Shown: positions 27,553 to 35,863 of the stretch, in pieces
Layout of the letters: each line of letters opens with the position of its first letter
Numbering within the stretch: the first letter of the stretch is position 1
Origin: Acidobacteriaceae bacterium
Lineage (GTDB): Bacteria > Acidobacteriota > Terriglobia > Terriglobales > Acidobacteriaceae
Direction: 5' to 3'
Length of the DNA: 43,522 bases
Assembly: GCA_025449575.1 (NCBI GenBank)
Contig: JANWJB010000008.1
Coordinates: forward strand, 1 to 43,522
Program-made: the position numbers and the translations under genes
The notes under the pieces: generated by a model
The model's input: only the letters and a program-made list of their open reading frames with translations
The model's database searches: none
What the model was told of the DNA's origin: nothing

Positions 27553-30500
27553 CTACTCCTCAAGACTTTCCAGAACCTGCCGCCTGCCGGTCCGTCGTCT
27601 CTCCAGACGGGTGTGCAAGACGCTGAAGACGGTCGGCACGAAGAAGAGCGTCGCGCCGGTGGCAAAAATCAGTCCACCGATTACCGCGCGGCCCAGCGGA
27701 GCGTTCTGTTCTCCGCCGTCACCCATGCCCAGCGCCATGGGCACCATCCCGATGATCATAGCCAATGCCGTCATTATCACGGGACGGAAGCGGGTGTATC
27801 CGGCGCTCAGCGCGGCGGAGCGCGCGTCTCCGGCGTTGGCCTCCAGTTGCTCGCGGGCAAAGCTGATCACTAGGATGGAGTTTGCCGTGGCCACGCCCAT
27901 GGTCATGATGGAGCCGGTGAGCGCCGGAACACTGACGTGGGTTCCCGTTACAAAGAGTATCCAGACGATGCCGGCCAGCGCGGTGGGCAGTGCAGCGACG
28001 ATCAGAAACGGGTCGAGCCAGGACTGAAAGTTGACAACGATCAGCAAATAAACCAGCAGGATCGAAAAGGCCAGACCACTGTACAAGCCGACAAAGGAGT
28101 CATGCATCGTTTGCACCTGGCCGCGGAGGACGATGGTGGAGCCGCGCGGCAACTGCGCGCGATAGCGATCGATCACCTTCATAATCCGGTTGGCAACGCT
28201 CCGTAGGTCGCTGTTGACAACATTGCCATAGATATCGATCACCGGGGAGATGTTGTAATGGCTCACTTCAGCCAGTTGCGCGCCTCGCTGGATGGTGGCG
28301 AAATTGCCCAGAATTTGGATCGGAGGACCGCCGGTCACCGGAGAGGTTCCCGCGCCGGTGCTGCCCTCCGAGCCCCCTGCCGTAACGGCCGCTCCGAAGC
28401 CCGCCTTCCCGGCAGAGGCGGGCGACGGGATTCTGGAAGTGATAGGAATGCTTTTCAGATCGTTGAGCGAGTCCAGATCGTACTGCGGAGCCTGCGCGGC
28501 AATGTTGTAGCTGACACCGTTGGTGGGGTCAAGCCAAAACGTAGGCGAGGTTTGGAAGCTGCCGCTGGTGGCGACCAGGAGGCTGCCGGCGATGTCCTCT
28601 TGCGTGAAGCCGATGTCCAGCGCCCGGGAGCGATCCACATTGATGTGTAGGGCGGGATCATTGAAGGGCTGCTGGATGCGAAGATCGGCCGCTCCGGGAA
28701 TGTAGCTGAGGTCGCGCAGTAGCCGGTCGGCGACGGTGCGATTGGCGATCACATTCCGCCCGATGATCTGGACATCGATCGGCGCAGGGCGCCCGAAATT
28801 GAGGATCTGCGTCACCATGTCCACCGGCACGGTATAAAACATAACCCCGGGAAACAGGCGTGGGAGGCTAGCGCGCAGAGCCTGGACATAGTCTGCCGTG
28901 GGATGGTGCTTGCGGGTAAGCGAGACCGTAATATCGGCGTCGAACGGACCAACCACCCCGGTTTCGCTGTATGAGAGATTCGTGCCGGAGTATGGAACGC
29001 CGATATTATCCGTGATGGTGACGATTTCATTCTTGGGAATCTGGCGGCGGATGGCGGCGTCCACGCGATCGCAGAGGGCGGCCGTCTCCTCAATGCGGGT
29101 GCCCGTCTGCGCCCGCAGGTGGAAGCGGAATTGGCCCGCATCCACCGAAGGGAAAAAGTCCTGGCCCAACCACGGGTAGAGCAGGAAGAGCGAGCCCAGA
29201 GTAAAGGCAGCGAAAAGAATCAGAAACACGGTGCTGTGCTCAATGGCCAGCGCCAGCAGCCCGCGATAAAAGACGCGCAGATCTTCGAACTTGCGCTCAA
29301 AGAGCAACTGCATCCGCACCAGAGGATTGCGGCTCACACCCTTGCGCTTCTCTTGCTCGGGATCGTGCTCCTGGAGCATGTACTTGGCCATGGTGGGAAC
29401 CAGGGTTCGCGAAAGCAAGTACGAAGCGAGCATGGCGAATACCACGGCTTCGGCCAGCGGCACGAACAGATACTTGGCTACCCCGGTGAGGAAGAACATG
29501 GGCACGAAGACGATGCAAATGGAAAGCGTGGAGACGAAGGCCGGAACGGCAATCTGTGCCGCGCCATCCAGAATGGCCTGCTCGATTTCTTTGCCTTGTT
29601 CGAGATTGCGATTGATATTCTCGATTTCAACCGTGGCGTCATCCACCAGAATGCCGACCGCCAGCGCCAGGCCGCCCAGGGTCATGATGTTGATCGTCTC
29701 GCCCAGCAAGCCCAGCATAATGAGGGAAACCAACACCGAGAGCGGGATGGAAATGGCGATGATCAGCGTGCTGCGCCAACTGCCGAGGAAGATCAGGATC
29801 ATGAGCCCGGTAAGGCAGGCGGCGATGATGCCTTCGCGCACCACCCCATCGACTGCGCCCCGAACGAAAACCGATTGATCGGAGATGGGCGTGATGCGAA
29901 GCTGCGGCGGCAGCGTCTGCTCCAGCCCCGGCAGCATGCTCCGTATTCCCTGAATGACATCCAGGGTGGACACATTGCCGTTTTTGAGGATGCTCATCAG
30001 GGTGGCCCGCTGCCCATCCACGCGCAAGATGTTGGTCTGCGGCGGAAAGCCGTCGCGGACATGAGCGACGTCGCGAATGTAAACGATCGCCCCATTGACT
30101 TTTTTTATGGGCAGATCGTTCAACCCCTTTATGGTGGTGGGCGCGCTGTTGGTCTCCACCTGATCTTCAAAGCTGCCTACCTTGACGGTCCCCGACGGAA
30201 GAATCAGGTTTTGGGCGGAGATGGCGTTGACCACATCATTGGGCGAAAGCCCCTTCGACTGGAGAGCCTGCAGGTTGAGATCGACCTGGACCTGGCGCTG
30301 CTTTCCTCCATATGGGTATGGGATCATCGCCCCATTCACCGTAACCAGCCGAGTACGAATAAAGTTCAGGCCAAAATCGTTCAGTTGCTGTTCGGAAAGC
30401 CCCTGCCCGGAGAGGCCGAGCTGCAGAATTGGCACGGTAGAAGCGGTGTAGGTGATGATGAAGGGCGGGGTAGTGCCGGGAGGTAGTTGCCGCAATTGAG

Positions 30501-30843
30501 CCTGACAGATGGCAGTGACCTGCGCAATCGCCTTGCCGATTTCGACACTGGGCTGGAAGAAGACCTTGACCACCGCAACGCCATTGAGTGATTGGGATTC
30601 GATGTGCTCGATGTTGTCGACTGCGATGGTCAGCGACCGCTCGTTCCGGGTGACGATGCGGTCCGCCATATCCTGGGCCGACAGCCCCTGATATTCCCAG
30701 ACAATGGTGACTACCGGAATATCAATGTTGGGGAAGATGTCGACGGGGGTGCGCAGAATGGAAACCGGCCCGAGGATGATCAGCAGGAGAGCTAGTACGA
30801 CGAATGTATATGGGCGCCGTAAGGCAAGTCGGACAATCCACAT
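27553..30843 (-). CDS. RND efflux transporter permease
   Basis: The proton-driven inner-membrane pump, 1096 residues. It opens with MWIVRLALRRPYTFVVLALLLIILG, followed by the RTPVDIFPNIDIPVV block. Twelve membrane helices in the 1+5+1+5 RND plan can be traced. The proton-relay aspartates are D401 and D402 in GILVDDATVEIENINR. The length exceeds AcrB by about 45 residues. Part of this is a Gly/Ala/Ser/Pro-rich stretch at about 805-835 in the second periplasmic loop (SPASAGKAGFGAAVTAGG and on to VTGGPP). Motifs such as PFIITYTASTVPILQLG suggest the broad HAE1/HME-like drug or metal branch; the substrate is unknown. No regulator adjoins the operon. A GA-rich ribosome site precedes the ATG at 30843. 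Confidence 0.93.
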   Translation of the reverse strand: MWIVRLALRRPYTFVVLALLLIILGPVSILRTPVDIFPNIDIPVVTIVWEYQGLSAQDMADRIVTRNERSLTIAVDNIEHIESQSLNGVAVVKVFFQPSVEIGKAIAQVTAICQAQLRQLPPGTTPPFIITYTASTVPILQLGLSGQGLSEQQLNDFGLNFIRTRLVTVNGAMIPYPYGGKQRQVQVDLNLQALQSKGLSPNDVVNAISAQNLILPSGTVKVGSFEDQVETNSAPTTIKGLNDLPIKKVNGAIVYIRDVAHVRDGFPPQTNILRVDGQRATLMSILKNGNVSTLDVIQGIRSMLPGLEQTLPPQLRITPISDQSVFVRGAVDGVVREGIIAACLTGLMILIFLGSWRSTLIIAISIPLSVLVSLIMLGLLGETINIMTLGGLALAVGILVDDATVEIENINRNLEQGKEIEQAILDGAAQIAVPAFVSTLSICIVFVPMFFLTGVAKYLFVPLAEAVVFAMLASYLLSRTLVPTMAKYMLQEHDPEQEKRKGVSRNPLVRMQLLFERKFEDLRVFYRGLLALAIEHSTVFLILFAAFTLGSLFLLYPWLGQDFFPSVDAGQFRFHLRAQTGTRIEETAALCDRVDAAIRRQIPKNEIVTITDNIGVPYSGTNLSYSETGVVGPFDADITVSLTRKHHPTADYVQALRASLPRLFPGVMFYTVPVDMVTQILNFGRPAPIDVQIIGRNVIANRTVADRLLRDLSYIPGAADLRIQQPFNDPALHINVDRSRALDIGFTQEDIAGSLLVATSGSFQTSPTFWLDPTNGVSYNIAAQAPQYDLDSLNDLKSIPITSRIPSPASAGKAGFGAAVTAGGSEGSTGAGTSPVTGGPPIQILGNFATIQRGAQLAEVSHYNISPVIDIYGNVVNSDLRSVANRIMKVIDRYRAQLPRGSTIVLRGQVQTMHDSFVGLYSGLAFSILLVYLLIVVNFQSWLDPFLIVAALPTALAGIVWILFVTGTHVSVPALTGSIMTMGVATANSILVISFAREQLEANAGDARSAALSAGYTRFRPVIMTALAMIIGMVPMALGMGDGGEQNAPLGRAVIGGLIFATGATLFFVPTVFSVLHTRLERRRTGRRQVLESLEE

Positions 30844-31276
30844 CTCTCTCGCTCACTCCCACAACGCCCCGCAGCTCGCTTGCTCGCCCGCGGAACGGAA
30901 ATACAGACCGGCAAAGAGAACTGGCGGGGAATCCCGCATGCTGCTCTTCGCTTGCTTTCTGAAATTGAGGTCGTTACGGATGCGCGACGTATGCGTTTCT
31001 GGCAAACAAAACAACTGATCGGTATCCGGCCGTCCCTGTCCACTACCAGCGCATGCCGAGCACCCAGCCGGCAAAACGCCGCTGCACAACTCGGCGGTGT
31101 GTCAGAAGATCGGCGGTGAAAACTTCTAGATTATAACGATCCGATGGCTCCCTTGGCTGAGAGCGCCGGCAAACCCGCGTTTGTCGCGTGATGCGGGAGG
31201 GGCTCGAGAGCAGATTCAGGAAGGCCGCGCCATCTCGTGGTTTGCGATCTCGCGGCGTGCGACCTCTGGGCGCAGC
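30844..31276 (-). other. Upstream region of the RND operon, no gene seen
   Basis: These 433 bases lie between the RND permease start and the stop of the alpha-glucan phosphorylase. They should contain the operon promoter on the minus strand. Short open frames exist in both directions but none has recognisable family features. No strong inverted repeat stands out. Confidence 0.4.
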
Positions 31277-33049
31277 CTAACGAACCAACACGGATTCCAG
31301 CGCTGCGGCGGAAACGTTGATGCTCTTTTCCGGAGAGTATGCGTCGGAGATGTACTGCTGGAGCATGCGGTGGGTGTTGAAGAAAGAGCCGTTGAGCGCC
31401 GCGGCCCAGCGCATCACCTTTTGCCACTCCTGGGGCCGGCCATAATAAAGGGGAAGGATCTTCGATTCAAGCTGCTCATAAAGACCGGCGGCCTCCTCCT
31501 CGCGAGTGTCTTTGTCAGGAATCTCCCACCCCGTGAAGCCCTCGATACAGCCTTCTACCCACCAGCCGTCGAGGACGCTCAGGCTGGGAACCCCATTCAG
31601 AGCGGCCTTCATTCCACTGGTTCCGGAGGCCTCATGCGGACGTTCGGGCGTGTTAAGCCAGAGATCGACACCGGAAGTGAGTGTCGCGCCCAGCTCCCAA
31701 TCATAATTTTCCAGATAGACGATCTTGAGGGAGTCGGATCTGATCTCAGCGGCGATCTCATAGATACGATGGATCATATCTTTGGCCGGGAGGTCGCGGG
31801 GGTGCGCCTTCCCGGCATAGAGAATCTGCAAGCCGCCGGCGTCGGCCGCACAGCGCGCCAAGCGGGCAGGATCGGAGAAAAGCAGGTCGGCGCGTTTATA
31901 GGTGGCTGCACGACGTGCAAAGCCGATGGTAAACACCTCTTTCCGCAAGCCGACGCCGCTTCGCGCTGCAACCTCCTGGATGAGCCGTTCCTTGGAGTCG
32001 TTGTGCGCCCGGGTAATCTCCTCGCAAGGAACGCCAATGAGTGAGCGGAGCTGCATGTTGTCGATGCGCCAACGGGAGAAATTACGGTCTGCGACGGCCT
32101 GCATCGGGGGCGCCATCCAGGTCGCCGCATGCACGCCGTTCGTGATGGAGTCCACGTGGTAGTCCCGAAACATTTCTTGAGAGATTTTGCCGTGCTGCAT
32201 CGCCACGCCATTGACGAAGCGGGAGGAGCCCAGCGCCAACTCGGTCATGTTGAGCATGCCGGATCGGCAGCCTCCCATTCGCTCGGCCAGGATGGCCGTC
32301 CGCCGCCCTAAAATGCGCTCCATCTGCTCAGAGCTAAAGCGGTCATGGCCGGCAGGCACCGGAGTATGGGTAGTAAAGACGCAGCGTCTGCGCACAGCTT
32401 GCCGGTCTCGCTCCTCCGGCACACGGTCTAAATCGCCGCCCAACTGGCCGGCCATCAAGCCGACGGTCAGCAGCGCGGCATGGCCCTCATTGATGTGATA
32501 GACGTGAACGCTGGACTCGAGCGCCTGAAGAATCCGGACCCCGCCCAAGCCCAGCACCGCCTCTTGCCGAAGCCGGTAATCGCTGTCTCCACCGTAGAGA
32601 TGGTCGGTGATGGTGCGATCACGAGGATCGTTCCCTTCCACGTCGGTATCCAGCAGGTAAACGGGAACGACGTGACCGGAGACCCCTTCCAGGTCATATC
32701 GCCAGGCACGGATCTGTACCGCGCGGCCTTCCAGAGTGATCTCTACTAACGGGTCTTCCAGGTCCAGAAACTTCTCGACCTCCCAGGGCTGGTCCTCCTC
32801 CGTCTGCACCCCGGAGGCGTCCAAGTGCTGGCGAAAATAGCCCTTGCGATGCAACAGAGTGAAGGCGGAGAGGGGCAGACCAAGGTCCGCAGCCGAGCGG
32901 AGCGTGTCCCCGGCGAGGACCCCCAATCCGCCGCTGTAGGTAGGTATGCCCGAAGCGAGGGCAATCTCCATGGAGAAGTACGCGACAATCCCCTCTGCCT
33001 CTGGAAGCGTAATAGAGGATATGTCTTCAGGCAGGTTTTTCAATGACAC
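31277..33049 (-). CDS. glgP: Alpha-glucan (glycogen) phosphorylase, short form
   Basis: GT35 phosphorylase that releases glucose 1-phosphate from glycogen or maltodextrins using pyridoxal phosphate. The 590-residue product starts directly at the catalytic domain (VAYFSMEIAL, PTYSGGLGVLAGD), lacking the DUF3417 N-terminal domain seen in longer bacterial members of the TIGR02094-type group. Other landmarks are HINEGHAALL, FTTHTPVPAGHDRF, HAATWMAPPM, GFARRAATYKRADLLF and EASGTSGMKAALNGVPSLSVLDGWW, where K481 should bind the cofactor. The start is a GTG at 33049 with AAGGAGAG about eight bases upstream. It is monocistronic and unrelated in position to the hydrolase loci. Confidence 0.92.
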   Translation of the reverse strand: MSLKNLPEDISSITLPEAEGIVAYFSMEIALASGIPTYSGGLGVLAGDTLRSAADLGLPLSAFTLLHRKGYFRQHLDASGVQTEEDQPWEVEKFLDLEDPLVEITLEGRAVQIRAWRYDLEGVSGHVVPVYLLDTDVEGNDPRDRTITDHLYGGDSDYRLRQEAVLGLGGVRILQALESSVHVYHINEGHAALLTVGLMAGQLGGDLDRVPEERDRQAVRRRCVFTTHTPVPAGHDRFSSEQMERILGRRTAILAERMGGCRSGMLNMTELALGSSRFVNGVAMQHGKISQEMFRDYHVDSITNGVHAATWMAPPMQAVADRNFSRWRIDNMQLRSLIGVPCEEITRAHNDSKERLIQEVAARSGVGLRKEVFTIGFARRAATYKRADLLFSDPARLARCAADAGGLQILYAGKAHPRDLPAKDMIHRIYEIAAEIRSDSLKIVYLENYDWELGATLTSGVDLWLNTPERPHEASGTSGMKAALNGVPSLSVLDGWWVEGCIEGFTGWEIPDKDTREEEAAGLYEQLESKILPLYYGRPQEWQKVMRWAAALNGSFFNTHRMLQQYISDAYSPEKSINVSAAALESVLVR

Positions 33050-33505
33050 CCGATCTCTCCTTAGCCCAATACGCCTGCGAGATTCTGGGGCTGCCGTGCC
33101 GTCCCTTCAATAACAGATTTCATGGGCCCCCAATCCGAGAGAACACGGGCGTACCGGAATACTCTCGAAGACGTGCTCAGCTTTATATTTGACAGCGCCT
33201 ATTGTAGCGCTCCTCTTGCTTGAGATGCAGCCGGAACTCGACTGCACTTCTGTGGATACCCATGGACATTCTGTGGGATTCCGGTTCAAGACGCACAAGT
33301 CGTCTATTTTTCCGCCCTAAATTCATGCCTGCAGGCAACCCAACGGGGATGCTCCCCTGCGGCCGGCAGAAAATTGGCGGGATTCTGGTAAACTGTCAGC
33401 GCGTAAGACCGAACCGGACAATGAGCAGTCCTCGCCCCGCCGCAAGTCGCTGCCAGCCGTGGCTCCGATTCACTCAAGCGCAATTCAATATAGGAACGGC
33501 ACCAA
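33050..33505. other. Divergent region glgP / cold-shock gene with dyads
   Basis: This 456-base gap holds no gene. On the glgP side an AGCGC / GCGCT repeat (about 33194-33211) flanks TACAAT-like bases readable on the minus strand. Nearer the cold-shock gene, a 12-base perfect palindrome TGCCTGCAGGCA (33326-33337) is followed by a GGGGA-TGC-TCCCC hairpin (33345-33357). If the cold-shock promoter lies upstream of these, they would sit in a long leader, as in cspA-type thermosensing leaders, but this is only a possibility. Confidence 0.4.
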
Positions 33506-33706
33506 ATGGAACAAGGCACAGTGAAGTGGTTCAATGACGCGAAGGGCTATGGCTTCATCTCGCGTCAAAACGGCGAGGATGTGTTTGTGCACTACTCTGC
33601 CATTAGTTCAAACGGTTTCAAGAGTTTGCAGGAAGGTCAGGCGGTGCAGTTCAACGTCGTGAAGGGTCCCAAGGGCTGGCAAGCTGCCGACGTGCAGCCT
33701 CTATAG
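33506..33706 (+). CDS. Cold-shock domain protein (CspA family)
   Basis: A 66-residue single-stranded nucleic-acid-binding OB-fold protein, full length for the family. It reads [18 protein letters not shown] with the RNP1 motif KGYGFI and RNP2 motif VFVHY, then a typical end [10 protein letters not shown]. Such proteins melt RNA secondary structure; not all paralogues are cold-induced. AGGA lies about ten bases before the ATG. After the stop, GGAG..AGC / GC..CTCC followed by TTTTT (about 33719-33747) may be a weak terminator. Confidence 0.95.
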   Translation: MEQGTVKWFNDAKGYGFISRQNGEDVFVHYSAISSNGFKSLQEGQAVQFNVVKGPKGWQAADVQPL

Positions 33707-33851
33707 AAGTAAACGGTGGGGAGAGAGCGATGGCAGCTCCTTTTTCCTCAGCGCCATGAAATGATTGCCTGAACCCTGGCCGCAAGCCGGGGAATGGTGT
33801 TTTCGCGCTGTGCAGCTGTCTATAGAGCCGGTTGCGCAGCGCTCCCTCTAG

Positions 33852-33893
33852 GCTGGATTTGTGCCCGCGGCGCTTGCCGCTGCCAAATCCGGC
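33852..33893 (+). other. Long hairpin upstream of tRNA-Phe
   Basis: GCTGGATTTG and CAAATCCGGC form a ten-base stem (one G-U pair), enclosing a second stem GCGGC-GCTT-GCCGC at 33867-33880. It ends 12 bases before the tRNA. It has no U-run, so it may be a processing or attenuation structure, or a rho-independent-like stop for the cold-shock transcript. Confidence 0.45.
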
Positions 33894-33905
33894 TCCTCAC
33901 TGCAA

Positions 33906-33980
33906 GGCCAGATAGCTCAGTGGTAGAGCGCGGCCCTGAAAAGGCCGGCGTCGGCGGTTCGATCCCGTCTCTGGCCACCA
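33906..33980 (+). tRNA. tRNA-Phe (GAA)
   Basis: A complete cloverleaf can be folded by eye. The acceptor arms GGCCAGA and TCTGGCC pair perfectly, the D arm is GCTC-AGTGGTA-GAGC, and the anticodon stem CGGCC / GGCCG encloses loop CTGAAAA with anticodon GAA. The T arm is GGCGG-TTCGATC-CCGTC with one G-U pair. The CCA end is encoded. It is the only complete copy in a set of tandem repeats of its 3' half. Confidence 0.96.
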
Positions 33981-34228
33981 TCCTGCAAAATCAAGGGACT
34001 CCCGCCGCGCGACGATATGGCGCGCAGCGATGGGATGGAAGCACGCGGCCCTGAAAAGGCCGGCGTCGGCGGTTCGATCCCCGTCCTCTTTTCGTTTTTA
34101 GGGGCCACCATCCTGCACAATCAAGAGCACTCCCGCCGCGCGACGAGCTATGGCGCGCAGCGCCGTGATGGAAGCACGCGGCCCTGAAAAGGCCGGCGGC
34201 GGCGGTTCGATCCAGCCTCTGGCCACCA
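33929..34228 (+). repeat. Tandem repeats of the tRNA-Phe 3' half (three copies)
   Basis: The block CGCGGCCCTGAAAAGGCC and the following variable and T arm up to GGTTCGATCC recur at 33929, 34044 and 34177. Each copy continues to a GGCCACCA end (33973, 34103 and 34221). The spacers between copies are also related: both run from CCTGCA.AATCAA through TCCCGCCGCGCGACG to GGCGCGCAGCG and GATGGAAGCA. Units are therefore about 115 and 133 bases plus a partial third. Copies 2 and 3 lack a matching 5' acceptor strand. Copy 2 has an extra T-rich segment between T arm and acceptor; copy 3 has a mismatch in the T stem. They cannot be normal tRNAs. The pattern fits tandem duplication or successive integration events using the tRNA 3' end. 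Confidence 0.85.
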
Positions 34229-34633
34229 TTTAGAATCAATAACTTACCAGAATTTCCGATGTCGATTCTGCGAGGCCTTTCCTTACTCCATTCTTGTAAG
34301 TGGTTGAAAGTAATAAATCGTGAATGTTCCCGTATTGTTCCCGTCAGCACAAACTTACTTTAGTCCGGCCCAAGTGAGTCAATCCGTTGAACAGATCGTC
34401 ATGTGGGATTAGCCGAATGATCGAAGATCCTCAATGAGCGCATTGGCGATTTGGCGTACTCCCGCTGACGTGCGCATTAGCAGGAAACGCCGTGTGCGGT
34501 GGGTGAGACCTGCCCAAAGGCTGCAGCTTTACTGGCCTCTCGTGCCACCAGAAGGGCTACGGCCTTGGAAAACTGGTTGAGTCTTGGTACTCCACGGACA
34601 TACTTCCAACGACTCCTAAGTAGTCAGAAGCTG
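34229..34633. other. Region downstream of tRNA repeats, no gene recognised
   Basis: These 405 bases are more AT-rich at their start than the surroundings. They contain a direct repeat of GTTCCCGT (about 34326-34344) and no open frame with family features. No integrase could be recognised. It is the left border of the mosaic region. Confidence 0.4.
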
Positions 34634-35116
34634 TTAGCGTTTTGAGGCACTGGATCGGCCAGATCGCTTAGCGATTGCACTCTTCGGCAATCGCGGAACA
34701 GCCTGAACGCCCGCCCAAAGCGTTGCGATCGTTTGCTCGACCACGAGAGTCTGGTCAGGCCGGTCAGGCACTACCCCTTGGATAACCATGAGGGTGGCGA
34801 GACCAAAGATCGAGTACCACCAGGTGTGGGCGACCACCATGTCAGCCTTACTTGGCAATCCTTCATCCCTGGCAACATCGAAAAAGAGCTGCACGAAACG
34901 TTCGAACAACGGCCTGCCTATGTCGTCGATGTATTGTCCAGCGCGGACGCCGTTGCGGTTCTCAGGCCCGAAGAAGACGTTACGGAACTGTTGCGGATGG
35001 GAAATGCAGAACTGAATCAAGCTGCGTGAGGTTGCAAACAGACGCTCTTTCGGTGCAGGATATTTCGCGGCAATCGCGTCGAAGCTCTCGCGGCTGAGAG
35101 AACCTTGCTCAGCCAC
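34634..35116 (-). pseudogene. TetR-family regulator remnant, C-terminal half only
   Basis: The minus-strand frame encodes a TetR C-terminal ligand-binding domain: ERLFATSRSLIQFCISHPQQFRNVFFGP, then FERFVQLFFDVARDEG and AHTWWYSIFGLATLMVIQGVV, the helices typical of WHG-type C-domains. The N-terminal helix-turn-helix, normally 50-60 residues before this part, is absent. The frame begins in the middle of another TetR remnant, with the join at about 35090-35116. It cannot bind DNA as a TetR repressor in this state. The ATG at 35116 is formed within the join and has no clear ribosome site. Confidence 0.7.
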
Positions 35117-35385
35117 GCGACATTGACGTCCGCAAAGGTCTGGATCTCTTTCTTCACCGCTTCCGGCAGATCGTCATATTCCGCAGCCATCAACCCACTC
35201 AGGCACATACGGTTCTCATTCTCGAGCGCCCAGCGAAACGTCTCAGGATAGCGGCGCAGGGCACTGGCCGGGTCGGAAGATTCGGCCAGCAGTGTCTCAA
35301 GAGCAGCTGCGGCGTTCTCCCAATAGCGCTTGGCTACCGCTGATGCAAGATCGGCCTGGCTCGGGATCCTCGGCAATGCACTCAT
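35086..35385 (-). pseudogene. Second TetR-family remnant, C-terminal half only
   Basis: From 35385 the minus strand reads MSALPRIPSQADLASAVAKRYWENAAAALETLL and then MCLSGLMAAEYDDLPEAVKKEI and FADVNVAWLSKVL. This matches the end of a TetR DNA-binding domain (the FPSKADL-type turn) followed by a C-terminal domain whose hallmark is MCLCGMLAAE. Nearly all of the helix-turn-helix is missing upstream. After SKVLSAAR the frame leaves homology and the neighbouring frame continues into a different TetR C-domain, so two unrelated TetR tails are joined back to back. Confidence 0.7.
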
Positions 35386-35467
35386 CCCTGCAAATCCCTC
35401 AGAAAGCGGTTCGGCGATTTTACGTCAACCGAAATTTTTGGGCGGAACACAGATTGAGCATTTCCCC

Positions 35468-35496
35468 TTGACATCCGATAAGAGTCCGCGTAATCC
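35468..35496 (+). promoter_or_regulatory. Possible promoter of the padR-ADOP operon
   Basis: A perfect TTGACA (35468-35473) is followed after 17 bases by TAATCC (35491-35496), 25 bases before the padR start. The -35 and spacing are good, the -10 is weak. A PadR protein may autoregulate here. Confidence 0.4.
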
Positions 35497-35521
35497 TGCT
35501 GTCGACTATCGAGGGGTACGA

Positions 35522-35863
35522 ATGCCAACATCCACAGAACTCCTACAAGGCACGTTGGACCTGCTCATATTGCAGACGCTGGCTACAGGACCGATGCATG
35601 GATGGGGTGTAGCCCAGAGTATTCAGCAGCTATCAAAGGATGTACTTCGGATTGGACAAGGATCGCTTTATCCGGCGCTCTATCGCCTGGAATACAAGGG
35701 TTGGATCAAATCGGAATGGGGAAACTCAGAAAACAATCGGCGGGCGAAGTTTTATAGGTTGACTGCAGCAGGAAGGAAACAACTGGAAACGGAAGTCGAA
35801 ACCTGGGATCGGCTGTCTGTCGCTGTTGGGCTGGTTCTTGGGCGAACTGTGGGGGCGACGTGA
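35522..35863 (+). CDS. PadR-family transcriptional regulator
   Basis: A 113-residue winged-helix repressor of the short PadR type. It reads ELLQGTLDLLILQTLATGPMHGWGVAQSI, IGQGSLYPALYRLEYKGWI, SEWGNSENNRRAKFYRLTAAGRKQL, all hallmark blocks. GAGGGG lies five bases before the ATG at 35522. Its TGA shares a base with the next start (TGATG), coupling it to the ADOP permease gene. PadR next to ADOP permeases is a recurrent acidobacterial arrangement, so it probably controls that gene. It is intact although the genes on both sides of this pair are broken. Confidence 0.92.
   Translation: MPTSTELLQGTLDLLILQTLATGPMHGWGVAQSIQQLSKDVLRIGQGSLYPALYRLEYKGWIKSEWGNSENNRRAKFYRLTAAGRKQLETEVETWDRLSVAVGLVLGRTVGAT

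Noticed and set aside
29119-30486. Long plus-strand open frame of 455 codons opposite the RND permease gene
   Set aside because: It lies antisense to a clear RND gene in GC-rich DNA, and its composition (His/Gln/Gly-rich) shows no family features.
33917-34350. Minus-strand open frames with repeated peptides such as RTGIEPPTPAFSGPR
   Set aside because: They are the well-known false translation of tRNA genes and arise here from the three tRNA-Phe-derived repeats.
34320-34350. Direct repeat of GTTCCCGT, considered as a trace of an integrase 3' end or att site
   Set aside because: The translated frames show no tyrosine-recombinase motif and the repeat is only eight bases; too weak to call.
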